In this document: piece by piece, positions 19,561 to 28,123 of the stretch
How the letters are laid out: the number at the start of each line of letters is the position of its first letter
Numbering within the stretch: position 1 is the first letter of the stretch
NCBI RefSeq assembly: GCF_001905465.1
Contig: NZ_LISX01000004.1
Location: forward strand, 243,582-307,581
Reading direction: 5' to 3'
DNA: 64,000 nt
Source: Kitasatospora sp. CB01950
GTDB taxonomy: Bacteria; Actinomycetota; Actinomycetes; Streptomycetales; Streptomycetaceae
Notes under the pieces: generated by a model
What the model was told of the DNA's origin: nothing
Databases searched by the model: none
Seen by the model: the letters and a program-made list of their open reading frames with translations, nothing else
Program-made: the position numbers and the translations under genes

Positions 19561-19735
19561 AAAGCGCGATTGCCCGCGCCGAGCACAGCCTACGGGTTGA
19601 CGGCCCGTAGCTCCACCACCTTCCGCGAAGCACACGAACGACGCCCCGGCCCCGGGTGGCCGTCCGCGAGGAATCCGGCGGACGAACACCGCGACACGTC
19701 CGCGCACGGGTCTTCCGCCTACCGCCGTTCGGTAC

Positions 19736-19766
19736 TTACGATGCCGTAGGTTACGGAAACGTAGGT
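19736..19766. promoter_or_regulatory. Tandem TTACG-N4-CGTAGGT operator before the desaturase
   Basis: Two 16-bp copies, 19736-19751 and 19751-19766, repeat with a 15-bp period (TTACGATGCCGTAGGT and TTACGGAAACGTAGGT). Each is an imperfect dyad, and a CCGTA-GGT-TACGG dyad spans the join. It lies 38-68 bp before the desaturase start and is the likely binding site of the coupled TetR regulator. Confidence 0.62.
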
Positions 19767-19803
19767 ATCCGTTGGCACCACCCTCCTCCCCCCGGGACGC
19801 GCC

Positions 19804-20766
19804 ATGACCATCCAGGCTGGGCAGGCGCCGCCGAGCGCCGCCGAGGACCTCATCCCCCGACTGTCCGCCACCAGGGGCGGCGAGAAGCAGGGCCCGCTGG
19901 AGCGGATCACCCTCGCCCTGTTCATCGCGCTGCCGTTCCTCGCCCTGCTGGCCGCCGTCCCGCTGGCGTGGGGCCGCGGCCTGTCCTGGCTGGACGCCGG
20001 CCTCGCCGTCGCCATGTACTTCCTCACCTGCCACGGCATCACCGTCGGCTACCACCGCTACTTCACCCACAGCGCGTTCAAGGCCAACCGGCGGCTGCGC
20101 CTGGCCCTGGCCGTGGTCGGCTCGCTCGCCGTCGAGGGCCCGCTGGTGCGCTGGGTCGCCGACCACCGCCGCCACCACCGTTTCTCCGACAAGGAGGGCG
20201 ACCCGCACTCGCCGTGGCGCTACGGCGAGAGCGTGCCCGCGCTGCTCAAGGGCCTGTGGTGGGCGCACATGGGCTGGATGTTCGACGAGGAGCAGACCCC
20301 GCAGCTCAAGTACGCGCCCGACCTGGTCCGCGACCCGGCCATAAGGCGCATCTCCCGCCTGTTCTGGCTCTGGACGATGCTGTCGCTGGCGCTGCCCGCG
20401 GTGATCGGCGGCCTGGCCACCTGGAGCTGGCAGGGCGCGCTGTCCGCCTTCTTCTGGGGCTCGCTGGTCCGGGTCGCGCTGCTGCACCACGTCACCTGGT
20501 CGATCAACTCGATCTGCCACGCCGTCGGTTCACGGCCCTTCAAGTCCCGCGACAGGTCCGGCAACGTGTGGTGGCTGGCCGTGCTGTCCTGCGGCGAGTC
20601 CTGGCACAACCTGCACCACGCCGACCCGACCTCGGCCCGGCACGGCGTGCTGCGCGGCCAGGTCGACTCCTCGGCGCGGATCATCCGCTGGTTCGAGCGG
20701 GCGGGCTGGGCCACCGACGTCCGCTGGCCGGGTGCGGAGCGGATCGCCGCCCGCCGCGCCGCATGA
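19804..20766 (+). CDS. Acyl-CoA/acyl-lipid delta-9-type fatty-acid desaturase
   Basis: A 320-aa di-iron membrane desaturase. The three histidine boxes are complete: HRYFTH (84-89), HRRHH (121-125) and HNLHH (268-272). Four hydrophobic spans lie at about 35-57, 62-82, 190-210 and 214-232. It should introduce a cis double bond into membrane acyl chains, tuning fluidity. It is translationally coupled by ATGA to a TetR gene and preceded by a tandem palindrome, suggesting feedback control by fatty-acid status. Confidence 0.92.
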   Translation: MTIQAGQAPPSAAEDLIPRLSATRGGEKQGPLERITLALFIALPFLALLAAVPLAWGRGLSWLDAGLAVAMYFLTCHGITVGYHRYFTHSAFKANRRLRLALAVVGSLAVEGPLVRWVADHRRHHRFSDKEGDPHSPWRYGESVPALLKGLWWAHMGWMFDEEQTPQLKYAPDLVRDPAIRRISRLFWLWTMLSLALPAVIGGLATWSWQGALSAFFWGSLVRVALLHHVTWSINSICHAVGSRPFKSRDRSGNVWWLAVLSCGESWHNLHHADPTSARHGVLRGQVDSSARIIRWFERAGWATDVRWPGAERIAARRAA

Positions 20767-21488
20767 GGCAGCGCCTACAGCATGATGGAGGGGTGAACGG
20801 GACCAACGGAGACAGCGCCGGCCATCAGCAGCCTTCTCAACGCGGCGGAGCCGCCGGCGGCAGGAAGAGCGGCGGCCGGGTGCGGATGACCGGCAAGCAG
20901 CGCCGCGAGCAGCTGCTGGAGATCGGCCGGTCGGTCTTCGCCGAACGCGGCTACGACGGCACCTCGGTGGAGGAGATCGCGGAACGCGCCGGGGTCTCCA
21001 AGCCGGTCGTCTACGAGCACTTCGGCGGCAAGGAGGGCCTGTACGCGGTGGTCGTCGACCGCGAGATGCAGCTCCTGCTGGACATGGTCACCGGCGCGCT
21101 CACCGGCGGGCACTCCCGGGAGCTGCTGGAGCAGGCCGCGTTCGCGTTGATGGACTACATCGACACCTCCACCGACGGCTTCAAGATCCTGGTCCGGGAT
21201 TCGCCGGTGGCCCAGTCCACCGGCTCGTTCGCGTCGCTGATCAGCGACATCGCCACCCAGGTCGAGGACATCCTCGGACTGGAGTTCAAGTCCCGGGGCT
21301 TCGACGCCAGGCTGGCGCCGATGTACTCGCAGATGCTGGTCGGCATGGTGGCGCTGACCGGCCAGTGGTGGCTGGAAGTGCGCAAGCCCGCCAAGGCGGA
21401 GGTCGCCGCCCACCTGGTCAACCTCGCCTGGCACGGCCTGGAAGGCCTGGAGCGGCACCCCAAGCTGGTCGGCGACCGCAGGAACTGA
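20763..21488 (+). CDS. TetR-family regulator (desaturase-linked)
   Basis: The product is 241 aa with a Gly/Ser-rich head of about 40 residues. The TetR helix-turn-helix follows (RREQLLEIGRSVFAERGYDG, then ISKPVVYEHFGGKEGLY-type recognition helix with VSKPVVYEHF), and then an all-helical ligand domain. The ATG at 20763 overlaps the desaturase stop (ATGA). GTG 20793 is a possible internal start. It probably represses the desaturase operon through the site at 19736-19766; the ligand is likely an acyl-CoA, by family analogy. Confidence 0.85.
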   Translation: MRQRLQHDGGVNGTNGDSAGHQQPSQRGGAAGGRKSGGRVRMTGKQRREQLLEIGRSVFAERGYDGTSVEEIAERAGVSKPVVYEHFGGKEGLYAVVVDREMQLLLDMVTGALTGGHSRELLEQAAFALMDYIDTSTDGFKILVRDSPVAQSTGSFASLISDIATQVEDILGLEFKSRGFDARLAPMYSQMLVGMVALTGQWWLEVRKPAKAEVAAHLVNLAWHGLEGLERHPKLVGDRRN

Positions 21489-21489
21489 C

Positions 21490-21524
21490 CGGCCCGGCCC
21501 CCGCCACCGGGGCCGCCGGGCCGA
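21490..21524 (+). terminator. GC-rich hairpin after the TetR gene
   Basis: An imperfect stem of CCGGCCCGGCCCC against GGGGCCGCCGGGCCG lies immediately after the TetR stop. It probably separates the desaturase/TetR unit from the permease gene. Confidence 0.45.
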
Positions 21525-21545
21525 CACGCACGACAGGGGAACCCG

Positions 21546-22397
21546 TTGGCGGTCTTCCTGCTGGCCCTCGGCGCGGCCTGCTGCCTCGGACTCGGCTTCG
21601 TCCTGCAGCAGCACGCCGCCCAACGCGCCCCCAGCGGCGACCTGCTGCGCTGGCGGCTGCTGCTCGACCTGATGCGGATGCCCGACTGGCTGCTCGGCAT
21701 CGGCTTCATGATCGCCGGCCAGGTGCTGTCCGCGCTGGCGCTCAGCCAGGGCGAGGTCACCCTGGTCGAACCGCTGCTCGCCACCAACCTGGTCTGGGCG
21801 ATGCTGCTGGCCCGCCGGATCACCGGCACCCGTCTCGGCCGCTCCGGCTGGATCGGCGTCGCACTGATCGCCCTCGGCGTCACCGCGTTCATCGCCGCCG
21901 GCCAACCCCAGGGCGGCGGCCCCGGCGTCGGGCCGCTCCGCCAGTGGCTGGTCATCGGCATCGTCGCGGGCCTCGCGCTGGCCCTGGTCTCGACGGCCCG
22001 CCACCTCCCGCTGTTCGAGGAGGCCACCCTGCTGGCCCTCGCCGCCGGCCTGCTCTACGGCCTCCAGGACGCGCTCACCCGCGCCACCTTCGACCTGATC
22101 GACGAGCACGGCGCCCGCGCCGCGTTCCTCTCCTGGCAGCCCTGGACCGTGGTCGGCATCGGCGTGGTCGGCCTCCTCCTGGTCCAGTCCGCCTTCGAGG
22201 CCGCCCCGCTGCGGATGTCGCTGCCCGCCCTCACCGCCGCCCAGCCGCTGGCCGGCATCGCCTGCGCCGTCGGCTTCCTCGGCGACCGGGTCCGGATCAC
22301 CCCGGCCGCGCTGGCCTGGCAGTGCGCCGGGCTGGCCGCGATCGTGGTCGGCGTCGTGGTGCTGGGCCGCCACCCGGCGATGCCCGGCGCCAAGTGA
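21546..22397 (+). CDS. DMT-superfamily (EamA/NIPA-like) permease
   Basis: A 283-aa protein with nine or ten predicted membrane helices and the two-half DMT plan. It begins with LALGAACCLGLGFVLQQHAA and contains LALSQGEVTLVEPLLATNLV, a motif seen in NIPA-like and EamA transporters. The TTG start at 21546 has AGGGGAA upstream. The substrate is unknown (Mg2+ or small metabolites are possible). Confidence 0.78.
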   Translation: MAVFLLALGAACCLGLGFVLQQHAAQRAPSGDLLRWRLLLDLMRMPDWLLGIGFMIAGQVLSALALSQGEVTLVEPLLATNLVWAMLLARRITGTRLGRSGWIGVALIALGVTAFIAAGQPQGGGPGVGPLRQWLVIGIVAGLALALVSTARHLPLFEEATLLALAAGLLYGLQDALTRATFDLIDEHGARAAFLSWQPWTVVGIGVVGLLLVQSAFEAAPLRMSLPALTAAQPLAGIACAVGFLGDRVRITPAALAWQCAGLAAIVVGVVVLGRHPAMPGAK

Positions 22398-22404
22398 CCT
22401 CCGG

Positions 22405-23199
22405 TCAGTTCTTCACGGCCACCGCGAAGACCCGGCGGAACGGGAACACCGTGCCGTGCCCGGTCGCCGGGTACGCCTCGCGCAGCAGCGCGCCGTACTC
22501 CGCCAGGAACTCCTTCTGCTCGGCCGCGTCCGGCAGCCGCTCCAGCACCGGCCGCAGCGTGCTGCCCTTGACCCACTCCAGCACCGGGTCCGGGCCCTGC
22601 AGCACCGTCAGGTACGTGGTCTCCCAGACGTCGGCGGTGCAGCCCGCGGCCAGCAGCGCCTCCAGGTACCGACCCGGGGCGTGGCAGGACGCGTCCGGGC
22701 GGACGGTGCCCAGCCGCTCGCGCCAGCGGACGCCGTGGCGCAGCTCGGCGAGCAGGGCGTGGCTGGGCGCGGCGAAGTTGCCGGGCAGCTGGAACGCGAT
22801 CACCCCGCCGGGGCGCAGCGCCGCCGCCCACCGGGCCAGCAGGGAGAGGTGGTCGGCGGTCGGGGTGTCCATCCAGTGCAGGGCGGCGTTGGACGCGATC
22901 AGGTCGGGCCGTTCGGGCGCGGGGTCGTACGCGGTGACGTCCTGCAATCGGTACTCGGCGGTGGGCTCGCCGGTGGTGCGGGCGGTCTCCAGCAGGGCGG
23001 GCGAGGTGTCCAGGCCGAGCAGGCGGGCCTCGGGCCACCGGCGGCGCAGCACGGCGGTGGAGTTGCCGGGCCCGCAGCCGAGGTCCAGCACGGTGGGGCG
23101 GTCCGGGAGTTCGGGGACCCGGGCGAGCAGTTCGCCCAGCGGCCGGATGCGTTCCTCGGCGTAGCGCAGGTACTGGCGGGCGTCCCAGTCGGCGGGCAC
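22405..23199 (-). CDS. tam: Class I SAM methyltransferase, trans-aconitate 2-methyltransferase-like
   Basis: The product is 264 aa. SAM motif I is VLDLGCGPGNST, the acidic loop LLGLDTSPALL, and SNAALHWMDTP is characteristic of the Tam family, which methyl-esterifies trans-aconitate, an aconitase inhibitor. GTG 23199 is chosen because a perfect AGGAGG lies 6 nt upstream. It is divergent from a MarR regulator across a promoter region with two palindromes. The activity is inferred by family. Confidence 0.8.
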   Translation of the reverse strand: MPADWDARQYLRYAEERIRPLGELLARVPELPDRPTVLDLGCGPGNSTAVLRRRWPEARLLGLDTSPALLETARTTGEPTAEYRLQDVTAYDPAPERPDLIASNAALHWMDTPTADHLSLLARWAAALRPGGVIAFQLPGNFAAPSHALLAELRHGVRWRERLGTVRPDASCHAPGRYLEALLAAGCTADVWETTYLTVLQGPDPVLEWVKGSTLRPVLERLPDAAEQKEFLAEYGALLREAYPATGHGTVFPFRRVFAVAVKN

Positions 23200-23215
23200 G
23201 GCGGACCTCCTGAGG

Positions 23216-23233
23216 TATCTCGACGTCAAGATA
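23216..23233. promoter_or_regulatory. MarR-type operator, site 1
   Basis: The near-palindrome TATCTCGACGTCAAGATA overlaps the promoter/leader of the tam-like gene. It shares the TCTNGA-N2-TCAAGA pattern with site 2. Confidence 0.55.
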
Positions 23234-23262
23234 TCTTTCGGACGCCGAGCGTTCCTTTGTTA

Positions 23263-23280
23263 TCTCTTGATGTCAAGAGA
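23263..23280. promoter_or_regulatory. MarR-type operator, site 2
   Basis: TCTCTTGA-TG-TCAAGAGA is a perfect palindrome apart from its 2-bp centre. It directly abuts the -35 box of the MarR gene and lies 47 bp (centre to centre) from site 1. TCTTGA/TCAAGA half-sites are typical of MarR regulators. Confidence 0.68.
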
Positions 23281-23281
23281 C

Positions 23282-23309
23282 TTCACATCGACACATCCCC
23301 CGATACACT
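23282..23309 (+). promoter_or_regulatory. Promoter of the MarR gene, probably leaderless
   Basis: TTCACA (23282-23287) and TACACT (23304-23309) are 16 bp apart. TACACT ends 7 nt before the ATG at 23317, so transcription would begin at the start codon. Confidence 0.55.
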
Positions 23310-23316
23310 GATCGTC

Positions 23317-23811
23317 ATGGAGGACGAGGTCGACCGCCTGGTCGCAGCATGGCGCCGAGAGCGCCCCGACCTCGACGTGGAACCCCTTGAGGTCCTCAGT
23401 CGGGTGAGCCGGCTCGCCCGCCACCTCGACCGCGCCCGCCGCACCGCGTTCGCCGAGCACGGCCTCGAACCCTGGGAATTCGACGTCCTCACCGCACTGC
23501 GCCGGGCGGGCGACCCCTACCAGCTCTCCCCGGGCCAGCTCCTCACCCAGACCCTGGTCACCTCCGGCACCATGACCAACCGCATCGACCGGCTCACCAC
23601 CAAGGGCCTGGTCGTCCGCCTGCCCGACCCCGACGACCGCCGCGGCGTCCTGGTCCGCCTCACCGACGACGGCCGCGACAAGGCCGACCAGGCCCTGGCC
23701 GGCCTGCTCGCCCACGAACGCGAGATCCTCGCCCGACTGGCCCCCACCCAGCGCGGCGAACTCGCCTCCCTGCTGCGCCAGTTGGTCATCCCCTTCGACC
23801 GGGCCGGCTAG
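23317..23811 (+). CDS. MarR-family regulator
   Basis: A 164-aa winged-helix protein. LSPGQLLTQTLVTSGTMTNR forms the recognition region, and the wing is VVRLPDPDDRRGVLVRLTDDG. N- and C-terminal helices give the usual dimer interface. The gene seems autoregulated: a perfect TCTCTTGA palindrome abuts its -35 box and a second site lies in the divergent methyltransferase promoter. It probably responds to a small aromatic or oxidising ligand; none can be named. Confidence 0.9.
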   Translation: MEDEVDRLVAAWRRERPDLDVEPLEVLSRVSRLARHLDRARRTAFAEHGLEPWEFDVLTALRRAGDPYQLSPGQLLTQTLVTSGTMTNRIDRLTTKGLVVRLPDPDDRRGVLVRLTDDGRDKADQALAGLLAHEREILARLAPTQRGELASLLRQLVIPFDRAG

Positions 23812-23838
23812 CCGGCCCGGGGCCCGGGCCGCTGCCTG

Positions 23839-25380
23839 TCAGAACCCGTCCGGGTAGAGGCTCGCGAGCGCCGGAGGCTTGTCCGGGGCGCTCTTGTAGC
23901 CGGGCAGCAGGGCCGTCAGGCAGTCGCGAACCAGCGGGTCCGCATTGGTGGTGGCCGCGGCGTACAGCGACGTGAGTCCCCCGGCCAGGTCCTCGACGCC
24001 GGTCGCCGCCTCTGCGGCCGTCGCGTAGATGCGCGGGTGGGCGGTGGGCAGTCGCACCTCCGTGTCCGAGAACAGCGCCTCGTTGAGCTTCTCGCCGGCC
24101 CGCAGGCCCGTGTAGCGGATCTCGACCTCGTCCGCCCCCAGTTGCACCTGCTCCGCGTAGTTGTGGACCAGGTCCACGATCCGCACCGGCTCGCCCATGT
24201 CGAGGACGAAGACCTCGCCGCCCTCGGCCATCCGTCCGGCCTCCAGCACCAGCCCGACCGCCTCCTCGATGGTCATGAAGAAGCGGGTGACGTCGGGGTG
24301 CGTGACCGTCACCGGCCCGCCGCTGCGGAGTTGCTCCTCCAGCACCGACAGCAGCGAGCCGCGCGAGCCGAGGACGTTGCCGAAGCGTACGGCGGCGAAC
24401 GCGCCGGTGCCGAGGTTGCGGGCGTCCTTCGCGTTGGCCTGGACGATCAGCTCGGCGAGGCGCTTGCTCGCGCCGAGGACGGAGGTGGGGTCGGCGGCCT
24501 TGTCGGTGGAGATGAGGACGAAGCGTTCGACGCCGGTGGCGAGTGCCGCCTCGACCAGGTGGTCGGTGCCGAGGACGTTGGACTTGACGGCCTCGCTGGG
24601 GTGGCGCTCCAGCAGCGGGAGGTGCTTGTGCGCGGCGGCGTGGAAGACCACGTCGGGGCGCAGGTCGCGGAAGATCTGCTGGATCCGGGGGCGGTCCCGG
24701 ATGTCGGCGATCACCAGGGATTCGTCGGTGAGCAGCGCCTCGCCCCAGATGTCGAGTTGCAGCCGGTGCAGGTTGGACTCGTCGTGGTCGAGCATGTAGA
24801 GCGCGGCGGGCCCGAACGCCTGTACCTGGCGGCAGAGTTCGCTGCCGATGGAGCCGCCCGCGCCGGTCACCAGCACCCGGCGGCCCTCGATGACGGTGCG
24901 GACGTCGGGCGAGACGACATGCACCTCGTGGCGGCCGATGAGCCGGTTGACGTCGAGGGTGCGCAGGTCCGAGCCGACGACTTCGCGGCGCAGCGCGGAC
25001 AGGAACGACGGCAGGTAGCGGACGGCCGCGCCGGCGGCGGCCGCGGCGGTGGCGAGTTCCCGGACGCGCTGGTGCGGCAGGCCGGGGATGGCGAGGACGA
25101 CCACCTGGGCGCGGTGCGCGAGGGCGTGCGCGGTGAGGTCGGCGAGCGGGCCGAGGACGGGGCTGCCGGAGACGTTCCGGCCGGCCTTGACCGGGTCGTC
25201 GTCCAGCACTCCGACGGGAGTGAGGCCGAACTCCGGGGTCCGGTCCAGGTCGCGGACCAGGGCCGTGCCGGCCGACCCGGCCCCGACGACCAGGGTACGC
25301 AGGCCGGCCGGATCGGCGCGCTGCTCGGGAATGCGAGTGCGGGCTGCGTGCGGGCGTGCGGAAGCGCGGTTCGGCGACAT
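23839..25380 (-). CDS. CapD/WbpM-like NDP-sugar 4,6-dehydratase lacking the membrane domain
   Basis: The product is 513 aa. Residues 28-150 are a CoA-binding-like Rossmann domain (LVVGAGSAGTALVRDL) and residues 165-450 an SDR domain (VTGAGGSIGSELCRQVQAFG, DVVFHAAAHKHLPLLE, ISTDKAADPTSVLGASKR). Long-form homologues (WbpM, PglF, CapD) start with four membrane helices; these are absent, so this form is soluble. The residue usually Met in the active-site VMGATK segment is Leu. UDP-GlcNAc 4,6-dehydration is likely and could feed amino-sugar synthesis. Confidence 0.85.
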   Translation of the reverse strand: MSPNRASARPHAARTRIPEQRADPAGLRTLVVGAGSAGTALVRDLDRTPEFGLTPVGVLDDDPVKAGRNVSGSPVLGPLADLTAHALAHRAQVVVLAIPGLPHQRVRELATAAAAAGAAVRYLPSFLSALRREVVGSDLRTLDVNRLIGRHEVHVVSPDVRTVIEGRRVLVTGAGGSIGSELCRQVQAFGPAALYMLDHDESNLHRLQLDIWGEALLTDESLVIADIRDRPRIQQIFRDLRPDVVFHAAAHKHLPLLERHPSEAVKSNVLGTDHLVEAALATGVERFVLISTDKAADPTSVLGASKRLAELIVQANAKDARNLGTGAFAAVRFGNVLGSRGSLLSVLEEQLRSGGPVTVTHPDVTRFFMTIEEAVGLVLEAGRMAEGGEVFVLDMGEPVRIVDLVHNYAEQVQLGADEVEIRYTGLRAGEKLNEALFSDTEVRLPTAHPRIYATAAEAATGVEDLAGGLTSLYAAATTNADPLVRDCLTALLPGYKSAPDKPPALASLYPDGF

Positions 25381-25438
25381 CTGACCTCCGGTCTCGCTGA
25401 CTCACGGAGTGGAAACCTGCTCGGAAGGCGGGGCTCGT

Positions 25439-26323
25439 TCAGCCCGCGCCGGGGCCTGCGGTCGAGGCGACGGTCGGTGGGGGGACGGGGACGGGCACAG
25501 CGGGCACAGCGGGCACAGCGGGCGCGGCGGGCTCCGAGGGGGCGATTCCGGCGCGGCGGGCGACCGCGACCGCCGCGAGCGTGGAGTGCACCCCCAGTTT
25601 GCCCAGGACGTTCTGCATGTGGGTGCGGACGGTGTGCGGGGAGAGGAACAGCCGCTCGGCGACCGCCTGCCTGCCCAGGCCGGCGACCATGCAGCGCAGC
25701 ACCTCCTCCTCGCGGGGGGTGAGCGCGGCGACCAGGCGTTCGCTCTCGGAGCGGTCCCGCCGGGCGGAGGTGAGTTCGCGGACCACGCCGGTCAGCAGGG
25801 CCGGCGGCAGGTGGGTCTCCTCGCGCAGGACGCCGCGGATCACGGCCATCAGCGCGCCCAGTGAGCTCTCCCGCGCCACCCAGCCGCCGGCTCCGGCCTG
25901 CAGGGCGCGGACGGCCCGCTGCGGGTCGTCGGCGGTGGCCAGCACCACGGCGCGCAGCCCGGGGTGGGCCCGGCAGGCCCGGCCGACCAGGGCGATCCCG
26001 TCGCCCGGCGGCCGGGTCGGGTCGACCACCGGAGGTCGCCTCAACTGCCCGGCCACGGGCTGCTGTTGGGGTGGTACGGCGGCGCGCCTGGGCGGCGGTA
26101 CGGCACCGCGGGCCGCAAGCGGCGGCACGGCGCCGAGGTCGGCGTCGACCAGCACCACGTCGTACGGGCGGCGTTCGGCCGCGGCCCGTTCCAGCGCGCG
26201 TTCGGCTGCCGCGGCGCTGCCGGCCGCCCCGACGTCCACATCGGGTTCGGCGGCGAGTGCTGTGGCCAGCGCCTCGGCGAAAATGCGGTGGCCGTCGACC
26301 ACCAGGACGCGAATCCGCCCCAT
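25439..26323 (-). CDS. NarL/LuxR-family response regulator, orphan
   Basis: A 294-aa protein. The receiver has phospho-acceptor Asp60 (YDVVLVDADLG) but is split by a Pro/Arg-rich insertion of about 45 residues (75-120). Residues 195-260 are a LuxR helix-turn-helix (LTPREEEVLRCMVAG, LSPHTVRTHMQNVLGKLGV). The tail is a low-complexity AVPAVPAVPVPVPPP run. ATG 26323 is preferred. No kinase is adjacent; galE is upstream and the CapD-like gene downstream. Confidence 0.85.
   Translation of the reverse strand: MGRIRVLVVDGHRIFAEALATALAAEPDVDVGAAGSAAAAERALERAAAERRPYDVVLVDADLGAVPPLAARGAVPPPRRAAVPPQQQPVAGQLRRPPVVDPTRPPGDGIALVGRACRAHPGLRAVVLATADDPQRAVRALQAGAGGWVARESSLGALMAVIRGVLREETHLPPALLTGVVRELTSARRDRSESERLVAALTPREEEVLRCMVAGLGRQAVAERLFLSPHTVRTHMQNVLGKLGVHSTLAAVAVARRAGIAPSEPAAPAVPAVPAVPVPVPPPTVASTAGPGAG
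25493..25528. repeat. 9-bp tandem repeat in the regulator tail
   Basis: Three exact copies of GGGCACAGC and a fourth divergent copy encode the AVP repeats at the C-terminus of the LuxR-type regulator. Confidence 0.8.
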
Positions 26324-26464
26324 CGTCCTGCCCCCCTGCTCCTGGCCCGACCCCCACCGGTGCCTCACTCAGCGTACGGGCGGCGCCGGTCGGCCGTGGG
26401 GATTTGGTGAAGTTCCTGTACGCAGGGACTTCAGGGGTCGGGGTCGGGTCGGGAGCGGGGCTGG
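26324..26464. other. Intergenic, galE to regulator (no gene)
   Basis: This 141-bp gap contains CCTGTACGCAGGGACTTCAGG, with short dyads (CCTG/CAGG), but no clear hairpin or promoter was recognised. Confidence 0.3.
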
Positions 26465-27424
26465 TCAGGCGCGGTGGGCGAGGGTGAACTCCCAGGCGTC
26501 GGCGACGATCCGGTCGAGCTCGGGGTGCTTCGGCGTCCAGCCGAGGGCCTCCCGGGCGCGGTCGGCGGCGGCCACCAGCACCGCCGGGTCGCCCGGGCGG
26601 CGGCCGGCGACCTGCACCGGGATCTCCCGGCCGGTGACCCGCTTGACCGACTCGATCACCTCGCGCACCGAGAAGCCGGTGCCGTTGCCGAGGTTGCAGA
26701 TCAGGTGCTCGCCCGACTCGGCGGCGTCCAGCGCCAGCAGGTGCGCGGCGGCCAGGTCGGCGATGTGGATGTAGTCGCGGATGCAGGTGCCGTCCGGGGT
26801 CGGGTAGTCCTCGCCGAACACCGCGATGTGCGGACGCTGACCCAGCGCCGCCTGGAACACCAGCGGGATCAGGTGCGACTCCGGCTCGTGACGCTCGCCG
26901 TAACGGCCGTACGCCCCGGCCACGTTGAAGTAGCGCAGGCTGACGGCGGCCAGGCCGTGGGCGATCGCCTCGGAAGTGATCAGGTGGTCCACGGCGAGCT
27001 TGGTGGCGCCGTAGGCGTTGGTCGGCGAGGTGCGCGCGGTCTCCTTGATCGGCACCTCGTCCGGCTCGCCGTACACGGCGGCGGTGGAGGAGAACACCAG
27101 CTTGCGGACGCCGGCCTTGCGCATCGCCGACACCAGCTCCAGCGAACCGGCCACGTTGTTGCGCCAGTACTTCTCCGGGTCCACGACCGACTCGCCGACC
27201 TGCGAGGAGGCCGCGAAGTGCAGTACGCCGTCGAAGGAGGCGTCGAGCACCTCGGCGGCGTCCTGGATCCGGCCGCGCACGAACTCCGCGCCGTCCGGCA
27301 CGGCCTCCGCGAAACCGGTCGACAGGTCGTCCAGTACCGTCACCCGGTGGCCCGCCTCCAGCAGGTGCGCCGCCACCACGCTGCCCACATAGCCGGCTCC
27401 GCCCGTGACCAGGTACTTGCTCAT
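26465..27424 (-). CDS. galE: UDP-glucose 4-epimerase
   Basis: The product is 319 aa. It interconverts UDP-Glc and UDP-Gal. The NAD-binding motif is GGAGYVGS, the SDR Ser segment is [10 protein letters not shown], and the catalytic Tyr/Lys pair is in [21 protein letters not shown] and [14 protein letters not shown] are GalE signatures. ATG 27424. No galT or galK flanks it, so it more likely supplies UDP-Gal for glycan synthesis than for galactose catabolism. Confidence 0.95.
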   Translation of the reverse strand: MSKYLVTGGAGYVGSVVAAHLLEAGHRVTVLDDLSTGFAEAVPDGAEFVRGRIQDAAEVLDASFDGVLHFAASSQVGESVVDPEKYWRNNVAGSLELVSAMRKAGVRKLVFSSTAAVYGEPDEVPIKETARTSPTNAYGATKLAVDHLITSEAIAHGLAAVSLRYFNVAGAYGRYGERHEPESHLIPLVFQAALGQRPHIAVFGEDYPTPDGTCIRDYIHIADLAAAHLLALDAAESGEHLICNLGNGTGFSVREVIESVKRVTGREIPVQVAGRRPGDPAVLVAAADRAREALGWTPKHPELDRIVADAWEFTLAHRA

Positions 27425-27479
27425 GCCCTCGACCTCCGCACACTCGGGTGTTCCTCGTCCGGAGCATATGGCACTCGGG

Positions 27480-28055
27480 TCAACGAACCGGTTCGGCGGC
27501 CCAGCCGGGGTCGCGGCCGGTGAGCGCGAGCAGCGCCTCGAACGGGTCCGACCCTGCGTAGGCGACCGGCTCGGCGAACATGCCCATCTGCCGTCCGTTC
27601 GGCGCCAACTCCTCGGTCAGCGGCCCCAACACGGCGACCGTCTCCGGGGCCGGCCGGTACGGCAGGCCGGTGGCGCGCGCCAGATCCCAGCCGTGCACGG
27701 CCAGGTCCATCAGGGCCAGCGCGCCGACCGTCTCCGCGGGCATCGACATCGACCCGAGCAGGCCCTCGTCCGCGCCCGGCTCGCCCCACGCCGCGACCAG
27801 CTCCGCCGCCTCGGCCGCGAACCGCTGCCGCCAGTCGCCGTCCAGCTCGGGCGCGGGCCCCGACCAGTCGGGCTGCCCCTTCGCGGCCAGCACCTGGAAG
27901 TTCACCACCACCTGGAACAGGTGCCGCGTCAACTCCCGCACGTCGTACTCCCCGCACGGCGTCGGCGCGCCCAGCGCGGCGTCCGGCAGCGCGAGGATCA
28001 CGGGGACGGTCCGCTCGGTGGCGGCCTGCAGCAGGGCGGCGATCTTCGTGGTCAT
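27480..28055 (-). CDS. TIGR03086/mycothiol-dependent isomerase-like (DinB fold) protein
   Basis: A 191-aa four-helix protein of the actinobacterial TIGR03086 family, related to maleylpyruvate isomerase and DinB. Typical segments are [15 protein letters not shown] near residue 32 and [16 protein letters not shown] near 115, whose His residues form the family's metal site. The physiological reaction is unknown. ATG 28055; it is divergent from an AraC regulator 68 bp away. Confidence 0.82.
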   Translation of the reverse strand: MTTKIAALLQAATERTVPVILALPDAALGAPTPCGEYDVRELTRHLFQVVVNFQVLAAKGQPDWSGPAPELDGDWRQRFAAEAAELVAAWGEPGADEGLLGSMSMPAETVGALALMDLAVHGWDLARATGLPYRPAPETVAVLGPLTEELAPNGRQMGMFAEPVAYAGSDPFEALLALTGRDPGWAAEPVR

Positions 28056-28090
28056 GCGGCCGACGCTAGCGCGGCCGACCGGGGGCCGGC

Positions 28091-28117
28091 TTGAACAAAC
28101 GCGACACCATCTAGCCT
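28091..28117 (+). promoter_or_regulatory. Putative leaderless promoter of the AraC gene
   Basis: TTGAAC (28091-28096) and TAGCCT (28112-28117) are separated by 15 bp, and the -10 ends 6 nt before the ATG at 28124. Confidence 0.42.
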
Positions 28118-28123
28118 GTCCGG

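Noticed and set aside
26465..27424. Part of a galactose (galETK) operon
   Set aside because: No galT or galK is adjacent; the neighbours are a regulator and a TIGR03086 gene.
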